Made by a program: the position numbers and the translations under genes
NCBI RefSeq assembly: GCF_002093745.1
Contig: NZ_MTSB01000011.1
Location: 62,001-126,000, forward strand
Length of the DNA: 64,000 nucleotides
Origin: Pseudomonas graminis
GTDB taxonomy: Bacteria > Pseudomonadota > Gammaproteobacteria > Pseudomonadales > Pseudomonadaceae
Direction of reading: 5' to 3'
The notes under the pieces: model-generated
Seen by the model: only the letters and a program-made list of their open reading frames with translations
Databases searched by the model: none
What the model was told of the DNA's origin: nothing
Shown here: piece after piece, positions 36,614 through 44,761 of the stretch
Numbering within the stretch: the first letter of the stretch is position 1
Layout of the letters: each line of letters opens with the position of its first letter

Positions 36614-37221
36614 CACCGTTTGCTCTTGATGAGCGTGCCGAGGCCTTGCAGATAGGCGACCAGCGCGTCCATTTCGGTCTTGCCCTGTACGGCTGCCGCC
36701 GCGCCGGCAATATCCGCATCGGTGTACGGCGTACCCAGGGTGCGCAACACCTGCAGTTTTTTCGCAGTCTGCGTGCTGTCGATTTTTTTCTCGTTCAGAA
36801 ACGGGTAGGCCGGCATGATCGAGGCGGGAACCAGATCGCGCGGGTTGTTCAAATGCGCACGGTGCCACTCGTCCGAGTAGCGACCGCCGATGCGCGCCAG
36901 GTCCGGCCCCGTGCGTTTGGAGCCCCACAGGAACGGGTGATCCCACACGCTTTCGCCCGCCACCGAGTAATGCCCGTAGCGCTCGGTTTCGGCGCGTAAC
37001 GGGCGAATCATCTGGGAGTGGCAACCTACGCAACCATTGGCGATGAAGACGTCACGGCCTTCCACTTCCAGCGCGTTGCGAGGCTTCATGCCTTCAATCG
37101 GTTGTTGGGTTACATCCTGAAAGAACAGAGGGACGATCTGGGTCAGCCCGCCGATGCTCACGGCGATGACCATGAAGAACGCCAGCAGGCCGATGTTTTT
37201 CTCGAGCACGTCGTGTTTCAT
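36613..37221 (-). CDS. ccoO: CcoO, monohaem cytochrome c subunit of cbb3 oxidase
   Basis: 202 residues. N-terminal membrane anchor (about 10-32) and one haem c site CVGCHS with the following [18 protein letters not shown]. Essential electron entry subunit. The ATG overlaps the ccoN stop (ATGA). Confidence 0.97.
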   Translation of the reverse strand: MKHDVLEKNIGLLAFFMVIAVSIGGLTQIVPLFFQDVTQQPIEGMKPRNALEVEGRDVFIANGCVGCHSQMIRPLRAETERYGHYSVAGESVWDHPFLWGSKRTGPDLARIGGRYSDEWHRAHLNNPRDLVPASIMPAYPFLNEKKIDSTQTAKKLQVLRTLGTPYTDADIAGAAAAVQGKTEMDALVAYLQGLGTLIKSKR

Positions 37222-38663
37222 GCGTGTGCTCCCGCGACGTTGATCCGGGCAGCGGCTTGCGCGGCCTGCGGGTCCGATGCTCGCACGGTACGCAGCACGT
37301 TGTAGGCCATCAGCAACATGCCGCTGGTGAAGATCGCACCGCCGATCGCTCGCACGATGTAACCCATATGGCTGGCCTGCAAGGTCTCGATGAAGGAGTA
37401 CGTCAGCGTGCCGTCGTCATTCACGGCACGCCACATCAGGCCTTGGGTGATGCCGTTGACCCACATCGAGGTGATGTACAACACGGTGCCCACGGTCGCG
37501 AGCCAGAAATGCGCATTGATCAGGCCGACACTGTGCATCTGCGGACGGGCGTACAGCCTCGGAATCATGTGGTAGAGCGAGCCGATGGTAATCATCGCGA
37601 CCCACCCCAGCGCACCGGCATGCACATGGCCTATGGTCCAGTCGGTGTAATGCGACAGTGAGTTGACGGTTTTGATCGCCATCATCGGCCCCTCGAAGGT
37701 CGACATGCCATAGAAGGCCAGCGACACCACCAGAAAGCGCAAAATCGAATCGGTCCGCAACTTATGCCACGCGCCTGAGAGCGTCATCATGCCGTTGATC
37801 ATGCCGCCCCAGCTCGGCACCAGCAGAATGATTGACATCACCATGCCCAGTGACTGTGCCCAGTCCGGCAGTGCGGTGTAATGCAGATGGTGCGGGCCGG
37901 CCCAGATATACAGGGTGATCAATGCCCAGAAATGCACGATGGACAAACGGTAGGAATACACCGGCCGTTCGGCTTGCTTGGGCACGAAGTAATACATCAT
38001 CCCGAGAAAGCCGGTGGTCAGGAAAAACCCCACGGCATTGTGCCCGTACCACCACTGGATCATGGCGTCGGTCGCCCCGGCATAAGCCGAGTAGGATTTG
38101 AACAGGCTGACCGGTAACGAGATGTGGTTGACCACATGCAGCATGCCGGTCACGACGATGAACGCGCCGTAAAACCAGTTGGCCACGTAAATATGCCGGG
38201 TCCGGCGTTTGACGAGGGTGCCGAAGAACACGGCGGCATAGGCGGCCCAGACGATTGCCAGCAGAATCGCCACTGGCCATTCGAGCTCGGCATATTCCTT
38301 GGTGGTGGTGTAGCCCATCGGCAACGTGACAATCGCGCCGACGATGACCGCCTGCCAGCCCCAGAATGTAAACGCTGCCAGCCCGTCGGAAATCAGTCGC
38401 GTCTGGCAGGTTCGCTGCACCACATAGTAAGACGTGGCAAACAGCGCACAACCGGCGAACGCGAAGATCACCAGGTTGGTGTGCAGCGGTCGCAGGCGGC
38501 CGAAGGTGGTCCATTCAAGTTCGAGGTTCAGCCCCGGCCAGACCAGTTGCGAGGCGATGAACACACCCAGCCCCATACCGATCACACCCCAGACCACCGC
38601 CATGATGGCGAACTGGCGCACCACGGTGTAGTTGTAGGCAGTCGGGCTGATTGTTGTACTCAT
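37218..38663 (-). CDS. ccoN: CcoN, catalytic subunit of cbb3 cytochrome oxidase
   Basis: 481 residues from the ATG at 38663 ([12 protein letters not shown]). Twelve membrane helices with haem and CuB ligands: [36 protein letters not shown] and [18 protein letters not shown]. Reduces oxygen to water at very low oxygen and pumps protons. The upstream in-frame extension is not part of the protein. First gene of ccoNOQP. Confidence 0.97.
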   Translation of the reverse strand: MSTTISPTAYNYTVVRQFAIMAVVWGVIGMGLGVFIASQLVWPGLNLELEWTTFGRLRPLHTNLVIFAFAGCALFATSYYVVQRTCQTRLISDGLAAFTFWGWQAVIVGAIVTLPMGYTTTKEYAELEWPVAILLAIVWAAYAAVFFGTLVKRRTRHIYVANWFYGAFIVVTGMLHVVNHISLPVSLFKSYSAYAGATDAMIQWWYGHNAVGFFLTTGFLGMMYYFVPKQAERPVYSYRLSIVHFWALITLYIWAGPHHLHYTALPDWAQSLGMVMSIILLVPSWGGMINGMMTLSGAWHKLRTDSILRFLVVSLAFYGMSTFEGPMMAIKTVNSLSHYTDWTIGHVHAGALGWVAMITIGSLYHMIPRLYARPQMHSVGLINAHFWLATVGTVLYITSMWVNGITQGLMWRAVNDDGTLTYSFIETLQASHMGYIVRAIGGAIFTSGMLLMAYNVLRTVRASDPQAAQAAARINVAGAHA

Positions 38664-39334
38664 TGCAGACTTCCACGATTCAGAGAGTGACCAGAGACGT
38701 AATCGGGCTCGGGCGGTGCAGCGTTGGACAGGGCTCCGAAGCAGACCGAAAAGGCAGGGGCAGGAACACACAGGCAAGTTAACGCGCGTCAAAGGGTTGC
38801 AACAGACGCGTGTCAGCGAGTTTAGCTTTGAAAGGGGGGTGTGGGAAGTCGTGGCAAAGCGGCAATTTGCACCTGTACGAGTGAGTATTCCGCACCCCGT
38901 TGCAGGGTGCGGAGCTCACACATGACCGCTGGGTGTAGACAAAACGGTGAGGGCCTTCACGTACCACGAGTTGATCAGGACTCACGCAAAGGCTGCAACG
39001 TGCTGTGTGCCAGCGATTGCAGGTGTCATTGCCCGGCAAACCGGCCTGAGCAGGCATATGACTCTGGCGACCGCCCCAGCGGTCTTGTTGCAACGTGTGC
39101 GAGGCCCGTACCGCCAATGAAACCGCCCGGTTGTGTCAGGGTTGGGGCGCTCATTGCCTTGGCACGTTTCATCTGCACCCTGACAATTTACGCAGACAGA
39201 CCTGAATAGTCGCTGTCCGAAAAGGCGGGCACCCCCTTGCCTGGCGCCGGTTGGCCTGGCCGCACAGGGGCGAATCGCGGCTCATGGACAGGTATAGTGG
39301 CGGGCTACCACGGATTCATCTTGACGAGGCAGGC
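38664..39334. other. 671-bp gap before ccoN
   Basis: No convincing gene. It should hold the ccoN promoter (minus strand) and the promoter of the hydrolase (plus). A palindromic hairpin TCCGCACCC (38889-38897)/GGGTGCGGA (38905-38913) around a seven-base loop has no T-run. A small RNA here cannot be excluded from sequence alone. Confidence 0.5.
38779..38792 (-). promoter_or_regulatory. Weak Anr-like site upstream of ccoN
   Basis: On the minus strand TTGAC-GCGC-GTTAA, matching TTGAT-N4-ATCAA at seven of ten positions, centred about 122 bases before the ccoN ATG. Distance and match are only fair. Confidence 0.25.
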
Positions 39335-40024
39335 ATGAGCAAAGGCGTGAAGCCCGGTGACGGCGAACATCAGTGGCAACAACGGATCAGCGAGAGAGGC
39401 TGGTTATGGACGCCGGGTCAGCCTTCGGGTACGGGGCCAGCGGTGACATTGCTGCTGGCGCATGGTGCGGGCGCACCGATGGACAGCGACTTCATGAACA
39501 ACATGGCTGATGGCCTGGCGGCACAAGGCATCAGCGTCCTGCGTTTCGAGTTTCCCTACATGGCTCAGCGACGTCAGGGCGGCAGCAAGCGCCCCCCCAA
39601 TCCTCAGGCGCAACTGCTGGCGTGCTGGCGAGAGGTTCATGAATGTGTACGCTCCGGGGTGACAGGGCGGCTGGCCGTCGGCGGCAAGTCAATGGGCGGG
39701 CGGATGGCCAGCCTGATTGCCGATGAACTCGAGGCCGATGCGCTGGTGTGTCTGGGGTATCCGTTCTATGCCGTCGGCAAGCCGGAAAAACCTCGTGTGG
39801 CTCATCTGGCTGAACTGAAAACGCCTGCCCTGATTGTTCAGGGTGAACGCGATGCGCTGGGCAACCGGGAAACCGTGGAGGGCTATGCGCTGTCGAGTGC
39901 TATCCGCCTGCACTGGTTGCCGACCGCGAATCATGACCTCAAACCGCTGAAAGTAGCCGGCCTTAGCCATGATCAGTGTCTGGCCGAATCCGCCCGGGTG
40001 ATCGCCGGGTTTCTGCGCGCGTGA
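39335..40024 (+). CDS. Alpha/beta hydrolase of the KANSL3/TEX30-like family
   Basis: 229 residues from the ATG at 39335 (MSKGVKPGDG). Alpha/beta-hydrolase fold: oxyanion region LLLAHGAGAPMDS, nucleophile elbow GGKSMGG, and a late His in PTANHDLKP. The family contains bacterial proteins annotated only as dienelactone-hydrolase-like; the substrate is unknown. An ATG at 39284 would give a longer, unsupported N-terminus. Confidence 0.75.
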   Translation: MSKGVKPGDGEHQWQQRISERGWLWTPGQPSGTGPAVTLLLAHGAGAPMDSDFMNNMADGLAAQGISVLRFEFPYMAQRRQGGSKRPPNPQAQLLACWREVHECVRSGVTGRLAVGGKSMGGRMASLIADELEADALVCLGYPFYAVGKPEKPRVAHLAELKTPALIVQGERDALGNRETVEGYALSSAIRLHWLPTANHDLKPLKVAGLSHDQCLAESARVIAGFLRA

Positions 40025-40025
40025 A

Positions 40026-40478
40026 TCACCTGCAGTACACGTCAAAAACGCCGTCAGTCACCTCAAGATTTATCGCCGACATGCGGAAACTGAATGCTCC
40101 CCGGAGCTTCAGGCTGTAGGGATTGGCTTCAAGCAGGGTCAGCATGCCTTCCTGAAAGTGTGCCGAGTGATAGATGACGCTTTGCCCGTGGCACCGCTCG
40201 TTGTAAATCACGCTGATGTGCTCGTTGTCGATCAGGTTGTGGGTGCCCGGCTCAAGGTCCCTGTTCAGAAACAGGCCCATGCGGGTCGGCTTGCGATCTG
40301 CCTTGCCTTCGGCAATGACTTTCCAGATCCACTGATCAGGCGCGCGTTCGAGTTCAGGGCGCAGGGCCAGTCGTGCCGTCAGGGATGTCATCACAAACGG
40401 TCTTTTATTGACACGGGCGTCGAACATTCCTTCACCTGACATGGGCGGTAAGAAACGTTTGCTGGCGGGACTGCGCAT
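40026..40478 (-). CDS. Conserved hypothetical protein
   Basis: Up to 150 residues; I do not recognise the family. It is convergent with the hydrolase (stops two bases apart). The sequence is beta-rich with alternating polar and hydrophobic stretches, two late Cys, no signal peptide and no membrane helix. Starts at MSGEGMF (residue 13), MFDARVN (18) or MTSLTARL (30) are all possible; ribosome sites do not decide. Codon use looks like its neighbours. Confidence 0.6.
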   Translation of the reverse strand: MRSPASKRFLPPMSGEGMFDARVNKRPFVMTSLTARLALRPELERAPDQWIWKVIAEGKADRKPTRMGLFLNRDLEPGTHNLIDNEHISVIYNERCHGQSVIYHSAHFQEGMLTLLEANPYSLKLRGAFSFRMSAINLEVTDGVFDVYCR

Positions 40479-40603
40479 GGTTTGAGTCTCTGGGTCAGAA
40501 GGGCGCTGTATCAGCGCCTGACAATGCGAAGAGGGCGTTAGCCTCTTCAGCTAACGCCCCGTTCGATGATCATGGATTGTCTACGGCGCTGTCGGCTGTC
40601 GAA

Positions 40604-42508
40604 TTATTTGATGCCGACGCCAAGACTGGCATTGTGGCTCTTCAATTTGAAGTTGCCGCCTGTGACCAGATTTTTCACGTAATACCAGTTCCATCCTGCA
40701 ATACCGGCGCTCGATACCGTGGACGACCAGTAATTCCCGTTGCCCATCGGCCAACGGTTGCCGTAGGTGTTGTAAATCTCCACCAGTTCGTGGATGGATG
40801 GAATCCGTGCGCCATTCTTCACCACCGCGCTGTTCATCTGGGCATAGCTGCCGCTGCCCACGCCGAGGCAATGGATCACTCCGGTGACAGTGACCTGATA
40901 ACCTTTGCTTTCACCCAGAGAGTCGGTTGCCGTGATCGTTGCTGTGCCCTTTCCCCGAACCGAGACCAGGCCGTTGGCATCCACTTTTGCCACCAATGGA
41001 TTGTCCGAGACGTAAGTGTAAGGCGCCAGCCCACCGCTCGCCTGGCGCAGGACAGTGGTGTCGGCAGGGAAGTCCGGCAACAGATCCGGGTAGCTGGTCA
41101 GCAGGTAGATCTTGCCGGCCAGTGTGACGGGCGAAGTGTCCAGCACCAGTTCCTGGCGGACGTTGAGCGTCAGCGATGCCGATACCGTTGGTTTTCCTGC
41201 ACGAGTGACGGTGTAGGTCACTGTTGCCGAACCTCCCGCAGAGGCGCTGATCAAGGCTTTAGGGACGCTAAACTGCAACTCGCTGCCGCTTGCGACCTGC
41301 GCCGCCGTGTCATGACTGGACGCACCGCGCCAGTTGACCACCACACTGTCCTGCGCCCCCATGCCCGGATAACGCACCCGTACCGTGGCGCCGGAGTCGG
41401 GGATGAGTGAGGGCGTGACCACGCCGTCTTCGCCGACCGTGTCCATGCGAGGGGCAGGCAGTTCGGTAAGCCCGTCAAGCACCTGCAGGGCCAATGTGTC
41501 GGATACCTGGACCCGGCCATTGGTGCGATTGACGACGTAAGACACCGCAACCGTCTGCCCGGCGTTGGCTGCTACCAGAACAGCGGCAAACAGCATCTCC
41601 AGCGCCTTGCCGGCTTCTGCACTGGTCAAGGTCTTTTCCTTGGTATCGCTGCCTTTCGGCCCTTGCCATTGCACGATCACCTGGTCGCCGGTTTTCAGGT
41701 TGGCGGAGGCACTGATCACCACCGTTGCACCGGACAATGCATCGCCTGGGTCGAGGGTGCTGCCGGTGGCTTCTTTAACGGTTGGGATGGGGAGAGGCGT
41801 CATGGTCGCGAGCTGAAGTTTTACCCTCAACGGCTCGGACTCGATGGAAAGGTTTCCCGCGAGATCCGTGATCGTGTAATGCACCGGCGCCTCAATATCG
41901 CCGATTCGCGCCAGAAACGATCGGACAAAGTCGACCCTGATTTGCTTCAGACCCATATCGTCCTTGCTCACCACCGCCATCGGTCCGGGGATGCCGTTCC
42001 AGTAAGTATGGATGACGTCGCCTTCCTGCATGCCGTTGTAGCCAGCAATGATGCCCGTCAGCACATCGCCCATGTTTTCCAGTTCTTCGGAGGTAAGGCC
42101 GTCCTGGATCTGGATGGGAAGAATGAGGGGGGCCAGAATCGGCGTACCGGGGGACGTAAGGTCCACGGATATCAATGTACTTTCAGAAAACTCGACAAAC
42201 ATGTTTTCAGGGTTTTCAATGGCGTAGGCGACTGAGTGATGGCCTTCTTTCAATACACCCTTTGGGATCTCAAGCCTGAGTACGTCACCGGGGCGTTGAG
42301 TGTCCAGAATTTCTTCTTGAGGTCCGATAAAAGAATCGTCGACATGAAGTTGGTATCTATACCCTGGGCGTGCGCCTGGCCAAACATTCAGTTCTACTTC
42401 AACAGGCGCGTTTAAAGAGACGGTGGGTAATACACCGTTACTCAGGGCTGCTGGGAGGACAGGTGCTGCGAGCACGCTTTTTCGTCTGTTATTAGCGAAG
42501 GGGTGCAT
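40604..42508 (-). CDS. Ig-like repeat protein with intimin/invasin-type C-terminal domain
   Basis: 634 residues, strong ribosome site AAGGAG five bases before the ATG. Residues 33-235 form a two-domain block closely matching the next gene (VWPGARPGYRYQL, QDGLTSEELENMG, ITDLAGNLS). Two Ig-like repeats follow (about 245-345 and 350-450, GDQVIVQWQG/QDSVVVNWRG), then a BIG2-like domain (459-543, GLVSVRGKGTATITATDS) and a C-terminal domain (545-634) with ARIPSIHELVEIYNTYGN and GNGNYWSSTV, the pattern seen at the tips of intimin/invasin-like adhesins. There is no clear signal peptide and no beta-barrel. Function unknown; a surface or secreted adhesin is a guess. Confidence 0.75.
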   Translation of the reverse strand: MHPFANNRRKSVLAAPVLPAALSNGVLPTVSLNAPVEVELNVWPGARPGYRYQLHVDDSFIGPQEEILDTQRPGDVLRLEIPKGVLKEGHHSVAYAIENPENMFVEFSESTLISVDLTSPGTPILAPLILPIQIQDGLTSEELENMGDVLTGIIAGYNGMQEGDVIHTYWNGIPGPMAVVSKDDMGLKQIRVDFVRSFLARIGDIEAPVHYTITDLAGNLSIESEPLRVKLQLATMTPLPIPTVKEATGSTLDPGDALSGATVVISASANLKTGDQVIVQWQGPKGSDTKEKTLTSAEAGKALEMLFAAVLVAANAGQTVAVSYVVNRTNGRVQVSDTLALQVLDGLTELPAPRMDTVGEDGVVTPSLIPDSGATVRVRYPGMGAQDSVVVNWRGASSHDTAAQVASGSELQFSVPKALISASAGGSATVTYTVTRAGKPTVSASLTLNVRQELVLDTSPVTLAGKIYLLTSYPDLLPDFPADTTVLRQASGGLAPYTYVSDNPLVAKVDANGLVSVRGKGTATITATDSLGESKGYQVTVTGVIHCLGVGSGSYAQMNSAVVKNGARIPSIHELVEIYNTYGNRWPMGNGNYWSSTVSSAGIAGWNWYYVKNLVTGGNFKLKSHNASLGVGIK

Positions 42509-42528
42509 GTTTACTCCTTGTATTTATG

Positions 42529-42558
42529 AAGCGCGCGGGTCTTTCAGACCCGCCGCTT
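42529..42558 (-). terminator. Hairpin between the two Ig-like genes
   Basis: AGCG-C-GCGGGTCT (42530-42542) pairs with AGACCCGC-CGCT (42546-42557) around a three-base loop, right after the upstream gene's stop and 20 bases before the next ribosome site. No T-run, so it may be a processing or attenuation element rather than a terminator. Confidence 0.45.
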
Positions 42559-42559
42559 A

Positions 42560-44440
42560 TCAGCGAGCCAGGCAGGTAAGGTCTGACGGGCGAAGCATAT
42601 GGACAATCACACGGGTCGTTGTGGAGTTAGCCTGGCTTTGATTGCTCCCTTCCACGGGTTCGACGGTATAGGTAGCCTCTGCAAAGCCCGTGCAGATAAG
42701 TAAGGTATTGAGCAGCGGGACGGTAAACGTATGCCCTTGCAGAACGTCAATTTCATCCAGCTTTCGAGTGGTCACGTAGGTGGCTGCCTCAATGGGGTTG
42801 TTAAAGTCATCAAACCCTTTGAAGGTGAATGTGATTCTTTGGCCCTCCGCGATGTTTGCATACGGCGAGACCTTGACATTCGCACCGTTCGGGTTTTCAT
42901 TAGGCCCCAACACCCCATTTGATGTCAGGTTAAATGAAGGCCCCATCAATCCATCTTGGCCGCCGGGCTGATCTTCTCGAGAACGCACCGTTACAGATTG
43001 GGTCGGACTCGTTACCGCATTGGGGTTGCCCGTTCGGGTCGCAGTGAAGTAAACAGGGATTGACGCCCCCGTACCTTGCAACTTCATGATTTCGTTATCA
43101 ATCGGAATGATAAGGTCTCTCCCCGACAGCACGTCGCTCGATTTTAGTTGGTACCACTGCGGCGTTATCTGATTGCCCCAGTGCAGGTTCAGATCGTCAT
43201 TGACTTCAAAGCCGGCGTTCCACCTGATCAAACCTCTGCCATTCAACTCATAATCATCTTCATCGATGAAATTGTCCTGAGTATTAGGGTTTTGTACGCT
43301 CGAGCCCTGTACCGTAAGGTGTTCCAATGGCTCCGCGAGAGGAAGCGTTGTAAAGACGTCTATGCGGGTATCCAGCGACGTGCCCGCCAATTCTCCATCG
43401 CGAATAACTTCATAATGGACAGTGGTGTTTCCTTGTGGCCCCCGGGCAATGGCTTCGAACGGTAATTTCAACGCTAATACGACGGCGTCATTTTCATCCC
43501 CCACGGCGACCGGCACCGGGGTCAAAGGATTATTAATACCCCAGAATAGCTGGATGTTATCAAGCGCTGCTGCACCCGGATAATGTGGAATGTCGACCAC
43601 TACGCCTGCCTGAGCTTCCAGATAGTCGACCTGGCTGCCCACCGTGCGATCAATGACAGGTGCCGGGTAATTGGAGGGCAATTCCTGCAGCTTCAATTTT
43701 ACAGGCTCGGTATTCGAGAGCATCGAGGGGTTGCCCGCACGATCGATGACCTGATAACAGACCAGTTTTTCGTCTTCCCCTAAGGTTCGCAGGAACTCTT
43801 TTGTGAAGGTAACCACCACCCTGTCCAGTCCCATGTCGGTTTCGTTGACGACAGCGCTTGGACCTGCGATGTCCCCCCACCTTGTCAGGATGCGGTCATG
43901 CTTGGCCATACCGGTGTAGCCAGCTATTTGTACATCGAGTTGGCCACCAAGTTGATCAAGCTCTGCGGCTGTGAGGCCGTTTTGGATGTCGGTTGGAAAC
44001 TGTATTGCCGCGAGCTCAGGGGCACCTGGAGCGGTCTTATCAATCTGAATTCGGAAAACTTCTGATGGTTGCGACACGTTGTTGATCGGGTTGGTCACCA
44101 GGTAGGCCACCTCATGGAACCCTTCCAGCAATAGTTCCGGCGGGATCTCCAGTGTCAGTGCATCTCCTGGCGCATGTGAAGCCAGGATCAGCTTTTCTGG
44201 CCCTGTTTTATGATTATCGAACAGCAACTGGTAAGTGTAGTCAGGGCGTGCGGCTGGCCATACCTTTAGATCGACAATCAGGGGCTGAGGCACTTCAGTG
44301 ACCGGTATAAGTCCTGGCGTATCCTCATCGTGAAACGCGACTGCAATATCGGGTGCGGCCAATTCAAGGTTCAGGTTTCGATGTCCTTTTTTCTGAAAGG
44401 GTATCGGAGTAGGCAGGTTGTTTTTCAAAGTGTTTTTCAT
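42560..44440 (-). CDS. Ig-like repeat protein, paralogue of the downstream gene
   Basis: About 626 residues from the ATG at 44440 (an ATG 12 bases earlier is possible). Residues about 50-245 are paralogous to the next gene (VWPAARPDYTYQL, QNGLTAAELDQLGG, VIDRAGNPS). Three further repeat-like units follow, with DNIQLFWG, NDDLNLHWG and GQRITFTFKG at matching places. The end, with ICTGFAEATYTVEPV, lacks the intimin-type domain. No signal peptide, membrane helix or catalytic motif. Minus-strand start faces the autotransporter across a 321-base AT-rich gap. Not recognised as any named system. Confidence 0.7.
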   Translation of the reverse strand: MKNTLKNNLPTPIPFQKKGHRNLNLELAAPDIAVAFHDEDTPGLIPVTEVPQPLIVDLKVWPAARPDYTYQLLFDNHKTGPEKLILASHAPGDALTLEIPPELLLEGFHEVAYLVTNPINNVSQPSEVFRIQIDKTAPGAPELAAIQFPTDIQNGLTAAELDQLGGQLDVQIAGYTGMAKHDRILTRWGDIAGPSAVVNETDMGLDRVVVTFTKEFLRTLGEDEKLVCYQVIDRAGNPSMLSNTEPVKLKLQELPSNYPAPVIDRTVGSQVDYLEAQAGVVVDIPHYPGAAALDNIQLFWGINNPLTPVPVAVGDENDAVVLALKLPFEAIARGPQGNTTVHYEVIRDGELAGTSLDTRIDVFTTLPLAEPLEHLTVQGSSVQNPNTQDNFIDEDDYELNGRGLIRWNAGFEVNDDLNLHWGNQITPQWYQLKSSDVLSGRDLIIPIDNEIMKLQGTGASIPVYFTATRTGNPNAVTSPTQSVTVRSREDQPGGQDGLMGPSFNLTSNGVLGPNENPNGANVKVSPYANIAEGQRITFTFKGFDDFNNPIEAATYVTTRKLDEIDVLQGHTFTVPLLNTLLICTGFAEATYTVEPVEGSNQSQANSTTTRVIVHMLRPSDLTCLAR

Positions 44441-44761
44441 ATAAGAGTCCATTGAGTGATGCGTGTGTAGGGTTTTTCCTACTTTATTAAAGTGTCTGAG
44501 TGAAGCGGGTTCAGGTGACCGGCAGCTGAACGGTTTTCAGTATTTCAGTCACGATTGGACGTAATAGGCTTTTTGGAGGCAGGTCAAGAGGAAAGGTTAT
44601 TTTTGTTGATGGCTTTTATAGTCGGCAATTCACTAAGTATATGTTGTACGAAATTACTTATAGATATTTGGGATCCGTCCTACGTCTTCAGTGTTGAATA
44701 GCATGCTTGTTTGTGCGTTAAGCAGGCTACTTTCCACTCTCACTAACCGAGGAGATGGACG
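44441..44761. other. AT-rich divergent promoter gap
   Basis: Between the divergent Ig-like gene and autotransporter. Visibly more A+T-rich than the flanking core genome, especially 44580-44700. It should hold both promoters; no sigma-54 or sigma-28 site was found. GAGGAG lies just before the autotransporter start. Confidence 0.5.

Noticed and set aside
38965..38985. Second Anr box (TTGAT-CAGG-ACTCA) upstream of ccoN
   Set aside because: Only one half-site matches; the other agrees at two of five positions.
38779..39117. 112-codon open frame on the minus strand upstream of ccoN
   Set aside because: No family pattern, crosses the palindrome at 38889-38913, no ribosome site.
42440..42508. Signal peptide at the start of the 634-residue Ig-like protein
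   Set aside because: Basic residues are followed by a short stretch broken by Pro and Asn; no convincing hydrophobic core or cleavage site.
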